Below are positions 13,508 to 22,486 of a stretch of 22,506 bases of DNA, piece by piece; positions within the stretch are counted from its first letter, which is position 1; each line of letters starts with the position of its first letter. Source of the DNA: Clostridium sp. UBA1056. GTDB lineage: Bacteria; Bacillota; Clostridia; Clostridiales; Clostridiaceae. Where the stretch lies: assembly GCA_002316385.1 (NCBI GenBank), contig DCDL01000042.1:1-22506 (forward strand), read 5' to 3'. The notes under the pieces are model-generated. The model did no database searches, was not told the DNA's origin, and saw only the letters and a program-made list of their open reading frames with translations. Both the position numbers and the translations under genes were made by a program.

Positions 13508-15178
13508 TTAAAATAGACCTTCTATAGTTCCATCTTCATGAATATCTATTTTATTTGCGGCAGGAACTTTTGGAAGTCCTGGCATAGTCATTATAGTTCC
13601 TGTTAAAACAACTATAAAACCTGCTCCATTTGATAATTTAACTTCTTTTACTGATATATTGAATCCTGTTGGTCTTCCTAATAAAGAAGGATTGTCAGAA
13701 AGAGAGTTTTGAGTTTTAGCTACACATATTGGTATTTTATGAAGCCCTAGCTTTTCAATTTCACTGATTTGCTTTTTAGCTGATGCTGTAAAATCTACAT
13801 CATCTGCTCCATATATTTCTCTTGCAATAATTTTTATCTTTTCTTTAACATCTAATTCTTCACTATATAAAACTTGGAAGTTACTTTCTTTATTTTCAAT
13901 AGTTGAAATAACTTTATTAGCTAAGTCTTTTCCACCTTCTGCTCCCTTTTCCCAAACTTCAGTTAGAGATACCTCTACGCCTTTAGCTTTGCAGAACTCT
14001 TCTATAAACTTAACTTCTTCATCGCTGTCTGATATAAATTTATTTATAGCTACAACTACTGGAACATTAAATTTCTGTATATTTTCTATTTGTTTTTCTA
14101 AATTAACAACACCTTTAGATAGCGCTTCTACATTTGGAATATTTAATTCTTCTTTTTTAACTCCACCGTGATGCTTTAATGCACGAATTGTTGCGACTAT
14201 AACTACGCAACTTGGTTTTAATTCGCCATATCTACACTTAATATCAAAGAACTTTTCCGCTCCTAAATCTGCACCAAAACCAGCTTCAGTAATAGCATAA
14301 TCTCCTAACTTTAATGCCATTTTAGTTGCAAGTATACTATTACAACCATGAGCTATATTAGCAAAAGGTCCTCCATGAATTATTGCCGGTGTATTATCCA
14401 ATGTTTGTACTAGATTAGGTTTTATAGCATCCTTCATTAACATTGCCATAGCACCTTGCACCTTTAAATCATTACAATAAATTGGTTTCCCATCAAGATC
14501 ATATGCTACTAGTATTTTACCAAACCTCTCTTTAAGATCCATAAGATCTTTAGATAAACATAATATTGCCATAATTTCAGAAGCAACAGTAATTGTAAAT
14601 CCATCTTCCCTTAAGAATCCATTCGCTTTTCCGCCCATGCCAACTACTACATTTCTAAGAGCTCTATCATTCATATCTAAAACTCTTTTAAATATAATTC
14701 TTCTAGAGTCTATTCTAAGTTCATTTCCTTGGTGAATATGATTATCTATAGCCGCAGCTAATAAATTATTTGTTGTAGTAATAGCATGCATATCCCCTGT
14801 AAAGTGAAGATTTATATCTTCCATTGGTAATACTTGAGCATATCCTCCACCTGCAGCACCTCCCTTAACTCCAAAAACCGGTCCTAATGAAGGTTCTCTT
14901 AATGCTATAACAGCACTTTTATCTAAACTACAAAGAGCTTGACCAAGCCCTATAGTTACTGTAGACTTTCCTTCTCCTGCTGGAGTTGGATTTATCGCTG
15001 TAACTAATACAAGCTTTCCATCTTTCTTGTCTTTTCTATTTGCAAGAACATCTAAAGATATCTTTGCTTTATACTTTCCATAAAGGTCTAAATCATCCTC
15101 GGTTAGACCTAAACTCTTTCCTACCTCTAAAATTGGTAGCATCTTTGCACTTTGAGCAATTTCGATATCAGTTTTCAT
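13508..15178 (-). CDS. fhs: Formate--tetrahydrofolate ligase
   Basis: It makes 10-formyl-tetrahydrofolate from formate, tetrahydrofolate and ATP. It is central to one-carbon metabolism and is prominent in purinolytic and acetogenic clostridia. The 556 residues match clostridial enzymes (about 556-559). The ATP-binding loop is TPAGEGKST at 65-73. REPSLGPVFGVKGGAAGGG follows at 94-112, with DINLHFTGDMHA at 121-132 and a GGPFANIAHGCNS segment near the centre. The C-terminus has MTMPGLPKVPAA. The start has GGAGG 6 nt upstream. The gene is transcribed alone, with its own extended -10 promoter abutting the ftsH terminator and a strong terminator after it. No fold partner (folD, fchA) is adjacent. 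I looked for a ZTP riboswitch in the 118-nt leader and did not see one. Confidence 0.97.
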   Translation of the reverse strand: MKTDIEIAQSAKMLPILEVGKSLGLTEDDLDLYGKYKAKISLDVLANRKDKKDGKLVLVTAINPTPAGEGKSTVTIGLGQALCSLDKSAVIALREPSLGPVFGVKGGAAGGGYAQVLPMEDINLHFTGDMHAITTTNNLLAAAIDNHIHQGNELRIDSRRIIFKRVLDMNDRALRNVVVGMGGKANGFLREDGFTITVASEIMAILCLSKDLMDLKERFGKILVAYDLDGKPIYCNDLKVQGAMAMLMKDAIKPNLVQTLDNTPAIIHGGPFANIAHGCNSILATKMALKLGDYAITEAGFGADLGAEKFFDIKCRYGELKPSCVVIVATIRALKHHGGVKKEELNIPNVEALSKGVVNLEKQIENIQKFNVPVVVAINKFISDSDEEVKFIEEFCKAKGVEVSLTEVWEKGAEGGKDLANKVISTIENKESNFQVLYSEELDVKEKIKIIAREIYGADDVDFTASAKKQISEIEKLGLHKIPICVAKTQNSLSDNPSLLGRPTGFNISVKEVKLSNGAGFIVVLTGTIMTMPGLPKVPAANKIDIHEDGTIEGLF

Positions 15179-15303
15179 AATTAACCTCCTAAGTATTATA
15201 AGTATTTAACTTTATTTTTTCAAAATTCAGAAATAAATTAAGCTGTGATAACTATGAATATAGTTCTCTTGGTCTTTTTTCAATATTTTTCTATTTTAAG
15301 TTC

Positions 15304-15312
15304 ATTATAACA
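15304..15312 (-). promoter_or_regulatory. fhs promoter (extended -10)
   Basis: TGT-TATAAT on the minus strand, immediately after the ftsH terminator, with a predicted leader of about 118 nt. The -35 would fall in the U-run of that terminator. Confidence 0.55.
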
Positions 15313-15324
15313 TAATTACTTCTA

Positions 15325-15354
15325 TAAAAAAAGCACAGCTACCGCTGTGCTTTT
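15325..15354 (-). terminator. ftsH terminator
   Basis: AAAAGCACAGC with a perfect complement, a 4-nt loop and seven T on the minus strand, starting 12 nt after the ftsH stop. Confidence 0.92.
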
Positions 15355-15365
15355 AAAACAATATA

Positions 15366-17378
15366 TTAACTTTCTTTATATGTGTTACTCTGATTATCTG
15401 AAGCATTTCCCTCTTTTTCATTTTCATCTGTTGATACTTCATCTTTAAGAGCTTCTACATTCCAATCTTTAAACTTATCATCACTGTTGTTCTCTTCTGT
15501 TGATACATCTGTTTTTTCTTTTGAAAAATCTAATTGAATTTTTTCTGCATCAAACTCTGCAAGAGTCTTTCCTTCCATTATTGCATTAAATTCTTCTGCA
15601 GTAAGTTTTTCTCTTTCAAGTAAAGCTTTCGCAACATCATGAAGTTTATCTATATTTTCCTTAAGAATAGTTTCCGTTCTCTCATAGGCTTCATCAATTA
15701 ATGCTTTAATTTCTCTATCTATCTTAGATGCTACTTCCTCTGAAAAATCTCTTGCTCTTCCGAAATCTCTTCCCATAAATACTTCGCCATCATCTTTTCC
15801 AAAAGATATAGGTCCTAAAGCATCAGTCATACCATACTCCATAACCATCTTTTTAGCTATTGATGTAGTTCTATCTATGTCATTTTTAGCTCCAGTACTT
15901 ATGTCTCCAAGAATTAATGCTTCTGCAACTCTTCCTCCTAAAAGACCAACCATATCATCTCTAAGCTTAGACTTAGATGTATATGCTGTATCCTCATTAG
16001 GTAAGTGTAGAGTATATCCTCCTGCCATACCTCTTGGAATAATACTAATTTCGTGTACAGCATAAGAATTAGGTAAATATTTAGACACTACTGCGTGACC
16101 AGCTTCATGATATGCAGTTAATCGCTTATCTTTCTCACTAATAACTCTAGATTTCTTTTCTGGACCAGCCATTACTCTAGTTATAGATTCTTCTAACTCT
16201 TCCATAGTTATAACTTTTCTTCTTGCCCTTACAGTTAATAGTGCAGCTTCATTCATTAAGTTTTCAAGATCTGCACCAGTAAATCCTGGTGTTCTCTTAG
16301 CAAGTATTCCTAACTCTACCTCTTCATTTAAAGGTTTATTCCTAGAATGAACCTTTAATATTTCTTCTCTTCCTTTAATATCAGGTACACCAACAACTAT
16401 TTGTCTATCAAATCTACCTGGTCTTAAAAGAGCTGGGTCTAATATATCTGGTCTGTTTGTAGCAGCCACCATTATTATACCTTCATTTACACCAAATCCG
16501 TCCATTTCAACAAGAAGTTGGTTTAAGGTTTGTTCTCTTTCATCATGACCACCACCCATGCCAGCGCCTCTTTGTCTACCAACAGCATCAATTTCATCTA
16601 TAAATATAATACAAGGAGAGTTCTTCTTAGCTTGCTCAAATAAATCTCTAACTCTTGAAGCTCCGACTCCAACAAACATCTCAACGAAATCTGAACCTGA
16701 TATACTGAAAAATGGAACTCCAGCTTCTCCTGCAACTGCTTTTGCTAGGAGAGTTTTTCCTGTTCCTGGAGGACCAACTAATAATACTCCTTTTGGAATT
16801 CTAGCTCCAACTTCCATATACCTCTTAGGATTTTTAAGAAAGTCTACTATTTCTTCAAGTTCTTGCTTTTCTTCATCGGCTCCAGCTACATTTTTAAATG
16901 TAATCTTTTTATCACCTTCTAAAGGTACCGCCATCTTAGCTTTACTTTTACCAAAGCTCATAACTCCACGGCCGCCACCGCCACCGCTTCCGCTAGACTG
17001 ATTCATAAACATTACCCAGAATAGTACCACCATTCCTATAACAAAAAGTGTAGGTAAAATTCTCATCCATACTGGTACTGTTGCTGGTGGATCATAGTTT
17101 TCATTCATATTAGGATTTGGATTTTCCTTAAGCACTTGTAAATATCTATCTTTTAAGATATTTACAGTAAACTCAGTATCGTCATTTAGCTTACCTCTTA
17201 CTGATGTTCCATCCGATGATACCTGTATAGCTGATACTTGTTGTTGTTGCATATATTTTTCAAATTCTGTTACACTTACTTCTTTAACAGTTCCCGTGCT
17301 ATCGAATAGTGATAGTGCAGAAAATATAACTAATATTAACACTAAAAACCAAATTGTTGCACTAGAAATTTTTTTCAT
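15366..17378 (-). CDS. ftsH: ATP-dependent zinc metalloprotease FtsH
   Basis: A membrane-anchored hexameric AAA+ protease that degrades misfolded membrane proteins and regulators, and affects sporulation in Firmicutes. The 670 residues contain a first membrane helix (about 7-26), an extracytoplasmic loop, and a second helix (about 106-125) followed by a glycine-rich hinge. Walker A is GPPGTGKT at 202-209 and Walker B is FIDEID at 259-264. The second region of homology is around ATNRPDILDPALLRPGRFDR (306-325). The zinc-binding HEAGH lies at 424-428, with a third ligand in TGAKNDIDRTT (495-505). The last 60 residues form an acidic, poorly conserved tail. The ribosome-binding site is unusually G-rich (AGAGGGGGG, with six G at 17390-17385). 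It has its own promoter and a strong terminator. Confidence 0.98.
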   Translation of the reverse strand: MKKISSATIWFLVLILVIFSALSLFDSTGTVKEVSVTEFEKYMQQQQVSAIQVSSDGTSVRGKLNDDTEFTVNILKDRYLQVLKENPNPNMNENYDPPATVPVWMRILPTLFVIGMVVLFWVMFMNQSSGSGGGGGRGVMSFGKSKAKMAVPLEGDKKITFKNVAGADEEKQELEEIVDFLKNPKRYMEVGARIPKGVLLVGPPGTGKTLLAKAVAGEAGVPFFSISGSDFVEMFVGVGASRVRDLFEQAKKNSPCIIFIDEIDAVGRQRGAGMGGGHDEREQTLNQLLVEMDGFGVNEGIIMVAATNRPDILDPALLRPGRFDRQIVVGVPDIKGREEILKVHSRNKPLNEEVELGILAKRTPGFTGADLENLMNEAALLTVRARRKVITMEELEESITRVMAGPEKKSRVISEKDKRLTAYHEAGHAVVSKYLPNSYAVHEISIIPRGMAGGYTLHLPNEDTAYTSKSKLRDDMVGLLGGRVAEALILGDISTGAKNDIDRTTSIAKKMVMEYGMTDALGPISFGKDDGEVFMGRDFGRARDFSEEVASKIDREIKALIDEAYERTETILKENIDKLHDVAKALLEREKLTAEEFNAIMEGKTLAEFDAEKIQLDFSKEKTDVSTEENNSDDKFKDWNVEALKDEVSTDENEKEGNASDNQSNTYKES

Positions 17379-17417
17379 TTGAAGCCCCCCTCTCTATACG
17401 GTTCAATATCACTAAAA

Positions 17418-17446
17418 ATTCTATCATATGAGTTTTTCCTTTACAA
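17418..17446 (-). promoter_or_regulatory. ftsH promoter
   Basis: TTGTAA at 17446-17441, a 17-nt spacer that ends in TGA, and TAGAAT at 17423-17418. Transcription from about 17411 would give a short leader. ftsH may also be reached by readthrough from tilS-hpt, since no terminator is seen between 17447 and 17534. Confidence 0.7.
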
Positions 17447-17534
17447 CATCAATAATATTAATTATTAATGAACTACTATATTGTTCTATTTTTAAATAGT
17501 AATAAGATTAATACCTATATAGTATAAAACTTTA

Positions 17535-18074
17535 CTACTTCATATATACATGCTCATCTAGTATTCCTATATAAGGAAGATTTCTATAAATTTCAGCATA
17601 ATCAAGACCATATCCTACTAAGAAATAATCTGGAACATCAAACCCAAGATATTTAACATCCAGCTCTTCCTTTCTTCTTTCAGGTTTATTAAGTAAACAT
17701 GCTATTTCAAGGCTTCTTGGATTTCTAGCGCCTAAATACTTCATAAGATACTTAAGAGTTACTCCACTATCTATAATATCCTCTATTATTAATATATCTT
17801 TACCTTTTATTTCGAAGTCTAAATCTTTTATTATTTTTACTATTCCTGAGGATTCTGTAGCATCCCCATAGCTAGATACAGCCATAAAATCCATTTTACA
17901 TGGTATAGTTATGTTTTTCATCAAATCTGCCATGAACATTACTGACCCTTTTAAAATTCCAAGTAGAATTAAATCTCTCCCTGCATATTCCTTTGATATT
18001 TTAGCTCCTATTTCTTTAATCTTATCGGCTAAAACCTCTTCAGTTAGTAAAACTTCTTTAATGTCCTTATTCAT
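17535..18074 (-). CDS. hpt: Hypoxanthine phosphoribosyltransferase
   Basis: It salvages hypoxanthine (and usually guanine) to IMP or GMP using PRPP. The 179 residues match the bacterial enzyme. The PRPP-binding motif is ILIIEDIIDSGVT at 94-106. An upstream LLGILKGSVMFMADL (38-52) forms the pyrophosphate loop, SSYG at 67-70 begins the flexible catalytic loop, and the base-binding segment DYFLVGYGLDYAE lies at 149-161. I chose the ATG at 18074, which overlaps the last 8 nt of tilS in the arrangement ATGAATAA. The ribosome-binding site is weak (GGCAGG), so translation probably depends on coupling to tilS. The tilS-hpt-ftsH order is conserved across Firmicutes. Confidence 0.96.
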   Translation of the reverse strand: MNKDIKEVLLTEEVLADKIKEIGAKISKEYAGRDLILLGILKGSVMFMADLMKNITIPCKMDFMAVSSYGDATESSGIVKIIKDLDFEIKGKDILIIEDIIDSGVTLKYLMKYLGARNPRSLEIACLLNKPERRKEELDVKYLGFDVPDYFLVGYGLDYAEIYRNLPYIGILDEHVYMK

Positions 18075-19506
18075 GTTTTTCCTGCCTTTCCACACTTACT
18101 TCTATAATATTTTTTGCTCCTTCATGGATTTTAAATTTATCACTTATTTTATATCCTATTATCCATGAAATATCTTCATCAAAACAAATTAGAGGTACAA
18201 AATCTCTTTCTTCTCTCGGAATCTTTAAATCTATAAATATATCTTTCAACTTCTTACTACCCTTCATACCAAGAGGAGAAAATCTATCGCCATTTTTTCT
18301 AAATCTTAATGATATATTTTTTATGTTAGTACCATTAAAGTATTTTATGTTATCATTAGATTTAAAATTCATTTTTTTATTGCCATCTATAGATCTTATA
18401 TATATTCTAAGTCCTAGCTCCTCAATATAATTATCACCAATCTTAAGCTCTCTAATGGTGTCTATATTAACCTTATTAACTTTGCAAACTTTCTTCTGTC
18501 TTGTTATCTCAATATTTCCATATACATTGTTAATTAATATTCCCTTTGGAACAATTGTAAATTTCCCCGTATTAGCTCTTTGCAAGCTTATAATATTATC
18601 GATATGTATGCTTTGAATATTATTTATATCCCCTCTAACTTCCAATAGAGCCTTTCTTATTACTCTACTTATCAAAGATGGATGAAGATAAAACGCATCT
18701 TTATATATTATAACCTTATCTTCTCCTATATCACAATATTTTTGGAAAACTTTGATTACATTTTCTTGAATATAATCCTCATCACGTTTTATCAATTCAC
18801 ACATTCTATTTAAAGTTGTAATTATATCGGAGTTAAAGTTCTGCTGAATGTATGGTATCAATTCTAATCTAATTTTATTTCTTGAATATATAGGTTCATA
18901 GTTTGTCTGATCTATCCTTGCTGGAAGCATATTCTCTTCACAATAAGCCTCTATTTCTTGTCTACTAATATCTATTATCGGCCTTATATATATTTTATCT
19001 CTTACAGGTTTAATTCCTATGAGTCCTTCTATTCCTGTTCCTCTCATCAATCTCATAAGTACAGTTTCCGCTTGATCATTAAGATTATGAGCTAATGCAA
19101 CTTTATCTGCATCAAGCTTTTTTAGAAGTTCCTCAAAGAATCCATATCTAGCATCTCTACCAGCCATCTCTGTAGAGATATTGTTTTCATTAGCCATAGA
19201 ATTTATGTCTACAGACTTACTAAAAAATTCAATATTATTTTTTTCACAAAATCTTCTACACGTAGCTTCATCCTCATCGGATTCATTGCTCCTTAGCATA
19301 TGGTTCACATGAGCTGCATATAGCTTTATGTTATACTCATCTGTTAATGTAGATAATACATGTAATAAACTTATAGAATCAGGGCCTCCAGATAAAGCAA
19401 CTATAACCTTATCTCCATTATTCAACATTCCATTTCTATCAATAGTCTCCTTAACCTTATCTCTCATGCTATTATTATGTACTTTCACCCACTCTTTCTC
19501 TCTCAT
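18067..19506 (-). CDS. tilS: tRNA(Ile)-lysidine synthetase TilS
   Basis: It attaches lysine to C34 of the CAU-anticodon tRNA-Ile so that AUA is read as isoleucine, an essential step in such an AT-rich genome. The 479 residues match the long form of the family. The N-terminal PP-loop ATPase motif is SGGPDS at 39-44, followed by HVNHMLR and HNLNDQAETVLMRLMRGTG, which bind ATP and the tRNA. The C-terminal tRNA-binding domain includes LRFRKNGDRFSPLGMKGSKK near residue 410 and a terminal WIIGYKISDKFKI stretch. AGGAAG lies 9 nt before the ATG. It is the first gene of tilS-hpt, with a likely extended -10 promoter upstream. Confidence 0.96.
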   Translation of the reverse strand: MREKEWVKVHNNSMRDKVKETIDRNGMLNNGDKVIVALSGGPDSISLLHVLSTLTDEYNIKLYAAHVNHMLRSNESDEDEATCRRFCEKNNIEFFSKSVDINSMANENNISTEMAGRDARYGFFEELLKKLDADKVALAHNLNDQAETVLMRLMRGTGIEGLIGIKPVRDKIYIRPIIDISRQEIEAYCEENMLPARIDQTNYEPIYSRNKIRLELIPYIQQNFNSDIITTLNRMCELIKRDEDYIQENVIKVFQKYCDIGEDKVIIYKDAFYLHPSLISRVIRKALLEVRGDINNIQSIHIDNIISLQRANTGKFTIVPKGILINNVYGNIEITRQKKVCKVNKVNIDTIRELKIGDNYIEELGLRIYIRSIDGNKKMNFKSNDNIKYFNGTNIKNISLRFRKNGDRFSPLGMKGSKKLKDIFIDLKIPREERDFVPLICFDEDISWIIGYKISDKFKIHEGAKNIIEVSVERQEKHE

Positions 19507-19540
19507 AAAAAAACACTTCCTAAAAATATAGTTTTAAGTC

Positions 19541-19549
19541 ATAATATCA
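19541..19549 (-). promoter_or_regulatory. Possible tilS promoter (extended -10)
   Basis: TGA-TATTAT on the minus strand between the spoIIE terminator and tilS. No good -35 at 17 nt; a TTGTTT lies at about 20 nt. Confidence 0.4.
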
Positions 19550-19579
19550 TAAATGTAAGAATTTTAAAACAAATATAAG

Positions 19580-19610
19580 AAAAAAAGAAGAAATGTTTAC
19601 ACACTTCTTC
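19580..19610 (-). terminator. spoIIE terminator
   Basis: GAAGAAGTG pairs with CATTTCTTC through one G-U wobble, with a 6-nt loop and a T-rich tail of about seven T on the minus strand. Confidence 0.85.
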
Positions 19611-19675
19611 ACTTTTTCAATTATAACTAGTACAAATTAGCTATAATCAGCTTTCTAATTCATTTAACCATATCA

Positions 19676-22078
19676 CTAGGCTATATGAATTCTAGAAACC
19701 ATAACTGTCATATCATCCTTAACTTTATTCTTGCCTATTCTCTTTGCCTCATTAACTATCCCCTTAGCTAATTCATCTGGATTTCCATTATCATTTCTAC
19801 ATAAATAATCTAATATCCAATCCACTTTTCCACTAGCTTCTTCATCACAGTCTATAATTCCATCTGTTAGCATAACAATCAAATCACCATTTTTTACTCT
19901 CTTGCTATGAATTTCTATATCAGCTTCATCTAATATTCCAATAGGTAAGCTTCTTGATTTAATTATATCTATAGTATCACCACTCTTTATAATACTAACC
20001 ACTGCACCTACCTTCATAAAATCTACTTCACCACTATATAAATCAATAGCACTTAAATCTACAGTAGAAAACTTCTCATCCTCTGAAAATTTAAGACTCA
20101 TTATAGAATTAACTGTATTTATAGCAGTAACTCTGCTGAACCCAGCACCCGTAAATTTCTCAATGAGCTCTACTACAGCCTTACTTTCTCTTCCTGCTTG
20201 TGGTCCTGACCCCATACCATCACTAAGTACCATCATGTAACTACCATCATATCCTTCTCCAAAATTAAAGTTATCTCCAAAGATAGTTTGTCCATCTTTA
20301 CATGCTCTAGACACACTAGTAGTTACCCCAAATTTAGGTACTTCTTCAAACATAGCAGTGCACTTATTAGTTATAGGATTAATCTTACAACCATCATTTT
20401 TTAATTTCATTTTATAATCTATACAGTCATTAATTAGAGGAATCATTTTCTTTGTACATAAGTTTCTTCCGTTACACGAATCACAAGTTATCTGTATGTT
20501 TAATCTCTCATTCTTATCTTTTATTGCAAATACATCATCAACTTCTATATCATACTTTTCTAGAATTCTTATAATCTTTTTTTCGGAATCCTTATCTTCA
20601 TTAAAGTCTGATGAAAATTCATCCATAATTTCATCTACAGACTTAGCCATGTTGCTAAATTGATTTGCGATTAACTCTCTGCCCTCAGCTAATCTACTTC
20701 TCCACATTTCATTTATTATAAATTTATTTATAATATCCTCTGTATTCCTTATTAATGAGGCTTTCTTTATACATTTCTTTTCTAACAACTCAGGAAAAAT
20801 ATTAGTTTTATTTTGAACACTTTCTAGAAGTTCACCAAAAGCCTTATAAGTACTAATCATCTCTCTTCCCCAGCATATACCGCATGTATCGCAATTATTG
20901 CATACTCTGTTAGCTAGATTTTCTATAAGTCCACTGCTTTTAGTACTCATATCTAACTTATCATTATCAGCCAAGTTATTTAATGTGGCTGCCATATTCA
21001 AAAGTACCTCTGAAAACTTATCTAGTCTATCTGTAAATATCCCCTTTACTTTATTAACATATCCGTCTTCATATCGTCTACTTTTTTTCTCCATATCTAA
21101 TTCACTAGATATAGTTTCATATAAACCATTAGGTATAACTATAAATAAAGCTACTGCTAAAGTTCCTTCTGCCAATATGAATTGTGAAATTCCTTCTGGC
21201 ATATATATAGATATATAGATCTTCATTATACAAAATACTATAAATGAAGATAAAGCTGAAATTAATTTTCCACCTTCTCTAAATATTCCTGAAGTTAAAG
21301 CACATACACCTAACACTGTTGCATAGCCAAAAATATTTTGACTTGACATTCCTACAATAACACCCATGGCAATACCTGCTGTAGCACCTATGCTTGTCCC
21401 ACAGACATAGCCTATAATAGATACCGCTGCAATACTTAGTACACTTAGAATTGATATGTTAAAAACTTCAACTCCCCAGGTTCCTGCAATTATTAAGGCT
21501 ATCAATATACTCATAGAAACTATTTCTTCATTTGAAAATAAATGCTTGGTCTTTATCTTCTTAAAGCTATTCATACTATATTCTAGTATTAAATATACCG
21601 GTATTATACCTACTCCTTCTAATGCAGTATTGCTAAGTGCTAATATTAATGAATACTGATTCACTAATATTGTATATGCAAAAATCATTATCAAAGTTGC
21701 TCCTATGATAATAAATTTTTGAACTCTCTTCTTAATAAAGCTATTTAAAATTAAACATATTATAACTAAGGTTGGAACTATAGTTATATACATTAAAGAA
21801 TTATCTAATACTCCTATTGTAGTTATATATCCTAATATAGTTCCTAATCCAACAACTAAAGATAGTCTATTATCTTCAATAAATAATATCATAAGTAAAA
21901 ATGCAATTCCAAAAGGTGCCGATTTATTTATCATTATTACTCTACTAACTAAAATAGCAACACAGAAGAACATAATGCTCTTTGCTACTACCCTTGTGCT
22001 GTCACCATCCCTATCATCGCTAGCCACTATACCACTTTTCACTCTTTTATAAGTTCTAATATTCTCTCCATATTGCAT
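19676..22078 (-). CDS. spoIIE: Stage II sporulation protein E (membrane PP2C phosphatase)
   Basis: SpoIIE dephosphorylates the anti-anti-sigma factor SpoIIAA in the forespore, freeing sigma-F, and localises to the polar septum. The 800 residues fit the family. The N-terminal third (about 33-320) has around ten hydrophobic membrane segments. The central cytoplasmic region carries two cysteine-rich clusters, CNNCDTCGIC at 393-402 and CDSCNGRNLC at 532-541. The PP2C-type phosphatase domain begins near 585, with GDNF at 601-604, the metal-binding DGMGSG at 620-625 and a later LTDGIIDCDEE. I chose the ATG at 22078 (MQYGENIRTYKR); an in-frame GTG at 22093 would give five extra residues, but that codon lies inside the likely ribosome-binding site GGTGGGTGA. 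It is a monocistronic gene with its own terminator. Confidence 0.97.
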   Translation of the reverse strand: MQYGENIRTYKRVKSGIVASDDRDGDSTRVVAKSIMFFCVAILVSRVIMINKSAPFGIAFLLMILFIEDNRLSLVVGLGTILGYITTIGVLDNSLMYITIVPTLVIICLILNSFIKKRVQKFIIIGATLIMIFAYTILVNQYSLILALSNTALEGVGIIPVYLILEYSMNSFKKIKTKHLFSNEEIVSMSILIALIIAGTWGVEVFNISILSVLSIAAVSIIGYVCGTSIGATAGIAMGVIVGMSSQNIFGYATVLGVCALTSGIFREGGKLISALSSFIVFCIMKIYISIYMPEGISQFILAEGTLAVALFIVIPNGLYETISSELDMEKKSRRYEDGYVNKVKGIFTDRLDKFSEVLLNMAATLNNLADNDKLDMSTKSSGLIENLANRVCNNCDTCGICWGREMISTYKAFGELLESVQNKTNIFPELLEKKCIKKASLIRNTEDIINKFIINEMWRSRLAEGRELIANQFSNMAKSVDEIMDEFSSDFNEDKDSEKKIIRILEKYDIEVDDVFAIKDKNERLNIQITCDSCNGRNLCTKKMIPLINDCIDYKMKLKNDGCKINPITNKCTAMFEEVPKFGVTTSVSRACKDGQTIFGDNFNFGEGYDGSYMMVLSDGMGSGPQAGRESKAVVELIEKFTGAGFSRVTAINTVNSIMSLKFSEDEKFSTVDLSAIDLYSGEVDFMKVGAVVSIIKSGDTIDIIKSRSLPIGILDEADIEIHSKRVKNGDLIVMLTDGIIDCDEEASGKVDWILDYLCRNDNGNPDELAKGIVNEAKRIGKNKVKDDMTVMVSRIHIA

Positions 22079-22091
22079 AACAATTTCACCC

Positions 22092-22112
22092 ACCTGTATT
22101 TTTTTTACAGGT
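22092..22112. promoter_or_regulatory. 21-bp dyad at the spoIIE start region
   Basis: ACCTGTA (22092-22098), seven T, then TACAGGT (22106-22112): perfect arms about a pure A/T centre. If the extended -10 at 22115-22123 is used, the start (about 22108) lies inside the dyad. In that case it would act as a DNA operator rather than an RNA hairpin. If transcription starts further upstream, the RNA hairpin would cover the AGGT of the ribosome-binding site. It does not match a Spo0A box. Confidence 0.5.
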
Positions 22113-22114
22113 TC

Positions 22115-22123
22115 ATTATATCA
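22115..22123 (-). promoter_or_regulatory. Probable spoIIE promoter (extended -10)
   Basis: TGA-TATAAT on the minus strand with a perfect hexamer. The -35 region is poor. spoIIE promoters in Bacillus need Spo0A activation, which fits a weak -35, but I see no clear TGTCGAA-type box upstream. The stretch 22124-22451 holds no gene, only AT-rich DNA with an 8-bp inverted repeat (GAGAAATA at 22165-22172, TATTTCTC at 22194-22201). Confidence 0.5.
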
Positions 22124-22451
22124 ATGCTGCTTGGAAATAAATGTAATTTAATGGAGGTAGATACGAGAAATATTATTACAATAAATTCCATTTTATTTCT
22201 CTTTTCTTTTTTACATTAGGATTCTATATCATTAATATATTAAGCTCATGGCTAGCTTTAATAACTTTACACGAATATATATTCTCATATTAATTTGCTA
22301 TATTTTTATGTCATGAATACTACTTAAAAAAGGTTTCATGGGGAAAATATCTTTCATAAAAAAATAATTGATTAATATGCTTATATTTAGGACTGCTTTT
22401 TAAGATTACATTATGTAGATTAATTGAAAAATTTTATTGTATATAAAAATT

Positions 22452-22485
22452 AAAAATGGATTGAATATATATTCAATCCATTTTT
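22452..22485 (-). terminator. Terminator of the tRNA-Met transcript
   Basis: A perfect 34-bp palindrome with 17-bp arms (AAAAATGGATTGAATAT and its complement) begins one base after the tRNA CCA. It ends in a T-run on the minus strand. Being fully symmetric, it would also work from the other direction. Confidence 0.85.
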
Positions 22486-22486
22486 A

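Noticed and set aside
15195..15223. TTGAAA-N17-TATAAT on the minus strand just before fhs
   Set aside because: The hexamers and spacing are good, but the start would fall inside the fhs ribosome-binding site, so a useful transcript could not begin there. The promoter at 15304-15312 is preferred.
15190..15300. Possible ZTP riboswitch in the fhs leader
   Set aside because: This family often controls fhs in clostridia, but I could not find its conserved GC-rich core or a pseudoknot; the leader is AT-rich and unstructured by eye.
16558..17001. 147-codon plus-strand open frame inside ftsH
   Set aside because: It lies opposite highly conserved FtsH ATPase codons, including Walker A and B, and has no ribosome-binding site or promoter.
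22151..22219. 22-codon plus-strand frame starting ATGGAGGTA
   Set aside because: No ribosome-binding site upstream, phenylalanine/leucine-rich product from AT-rich DNA, and no promoter.
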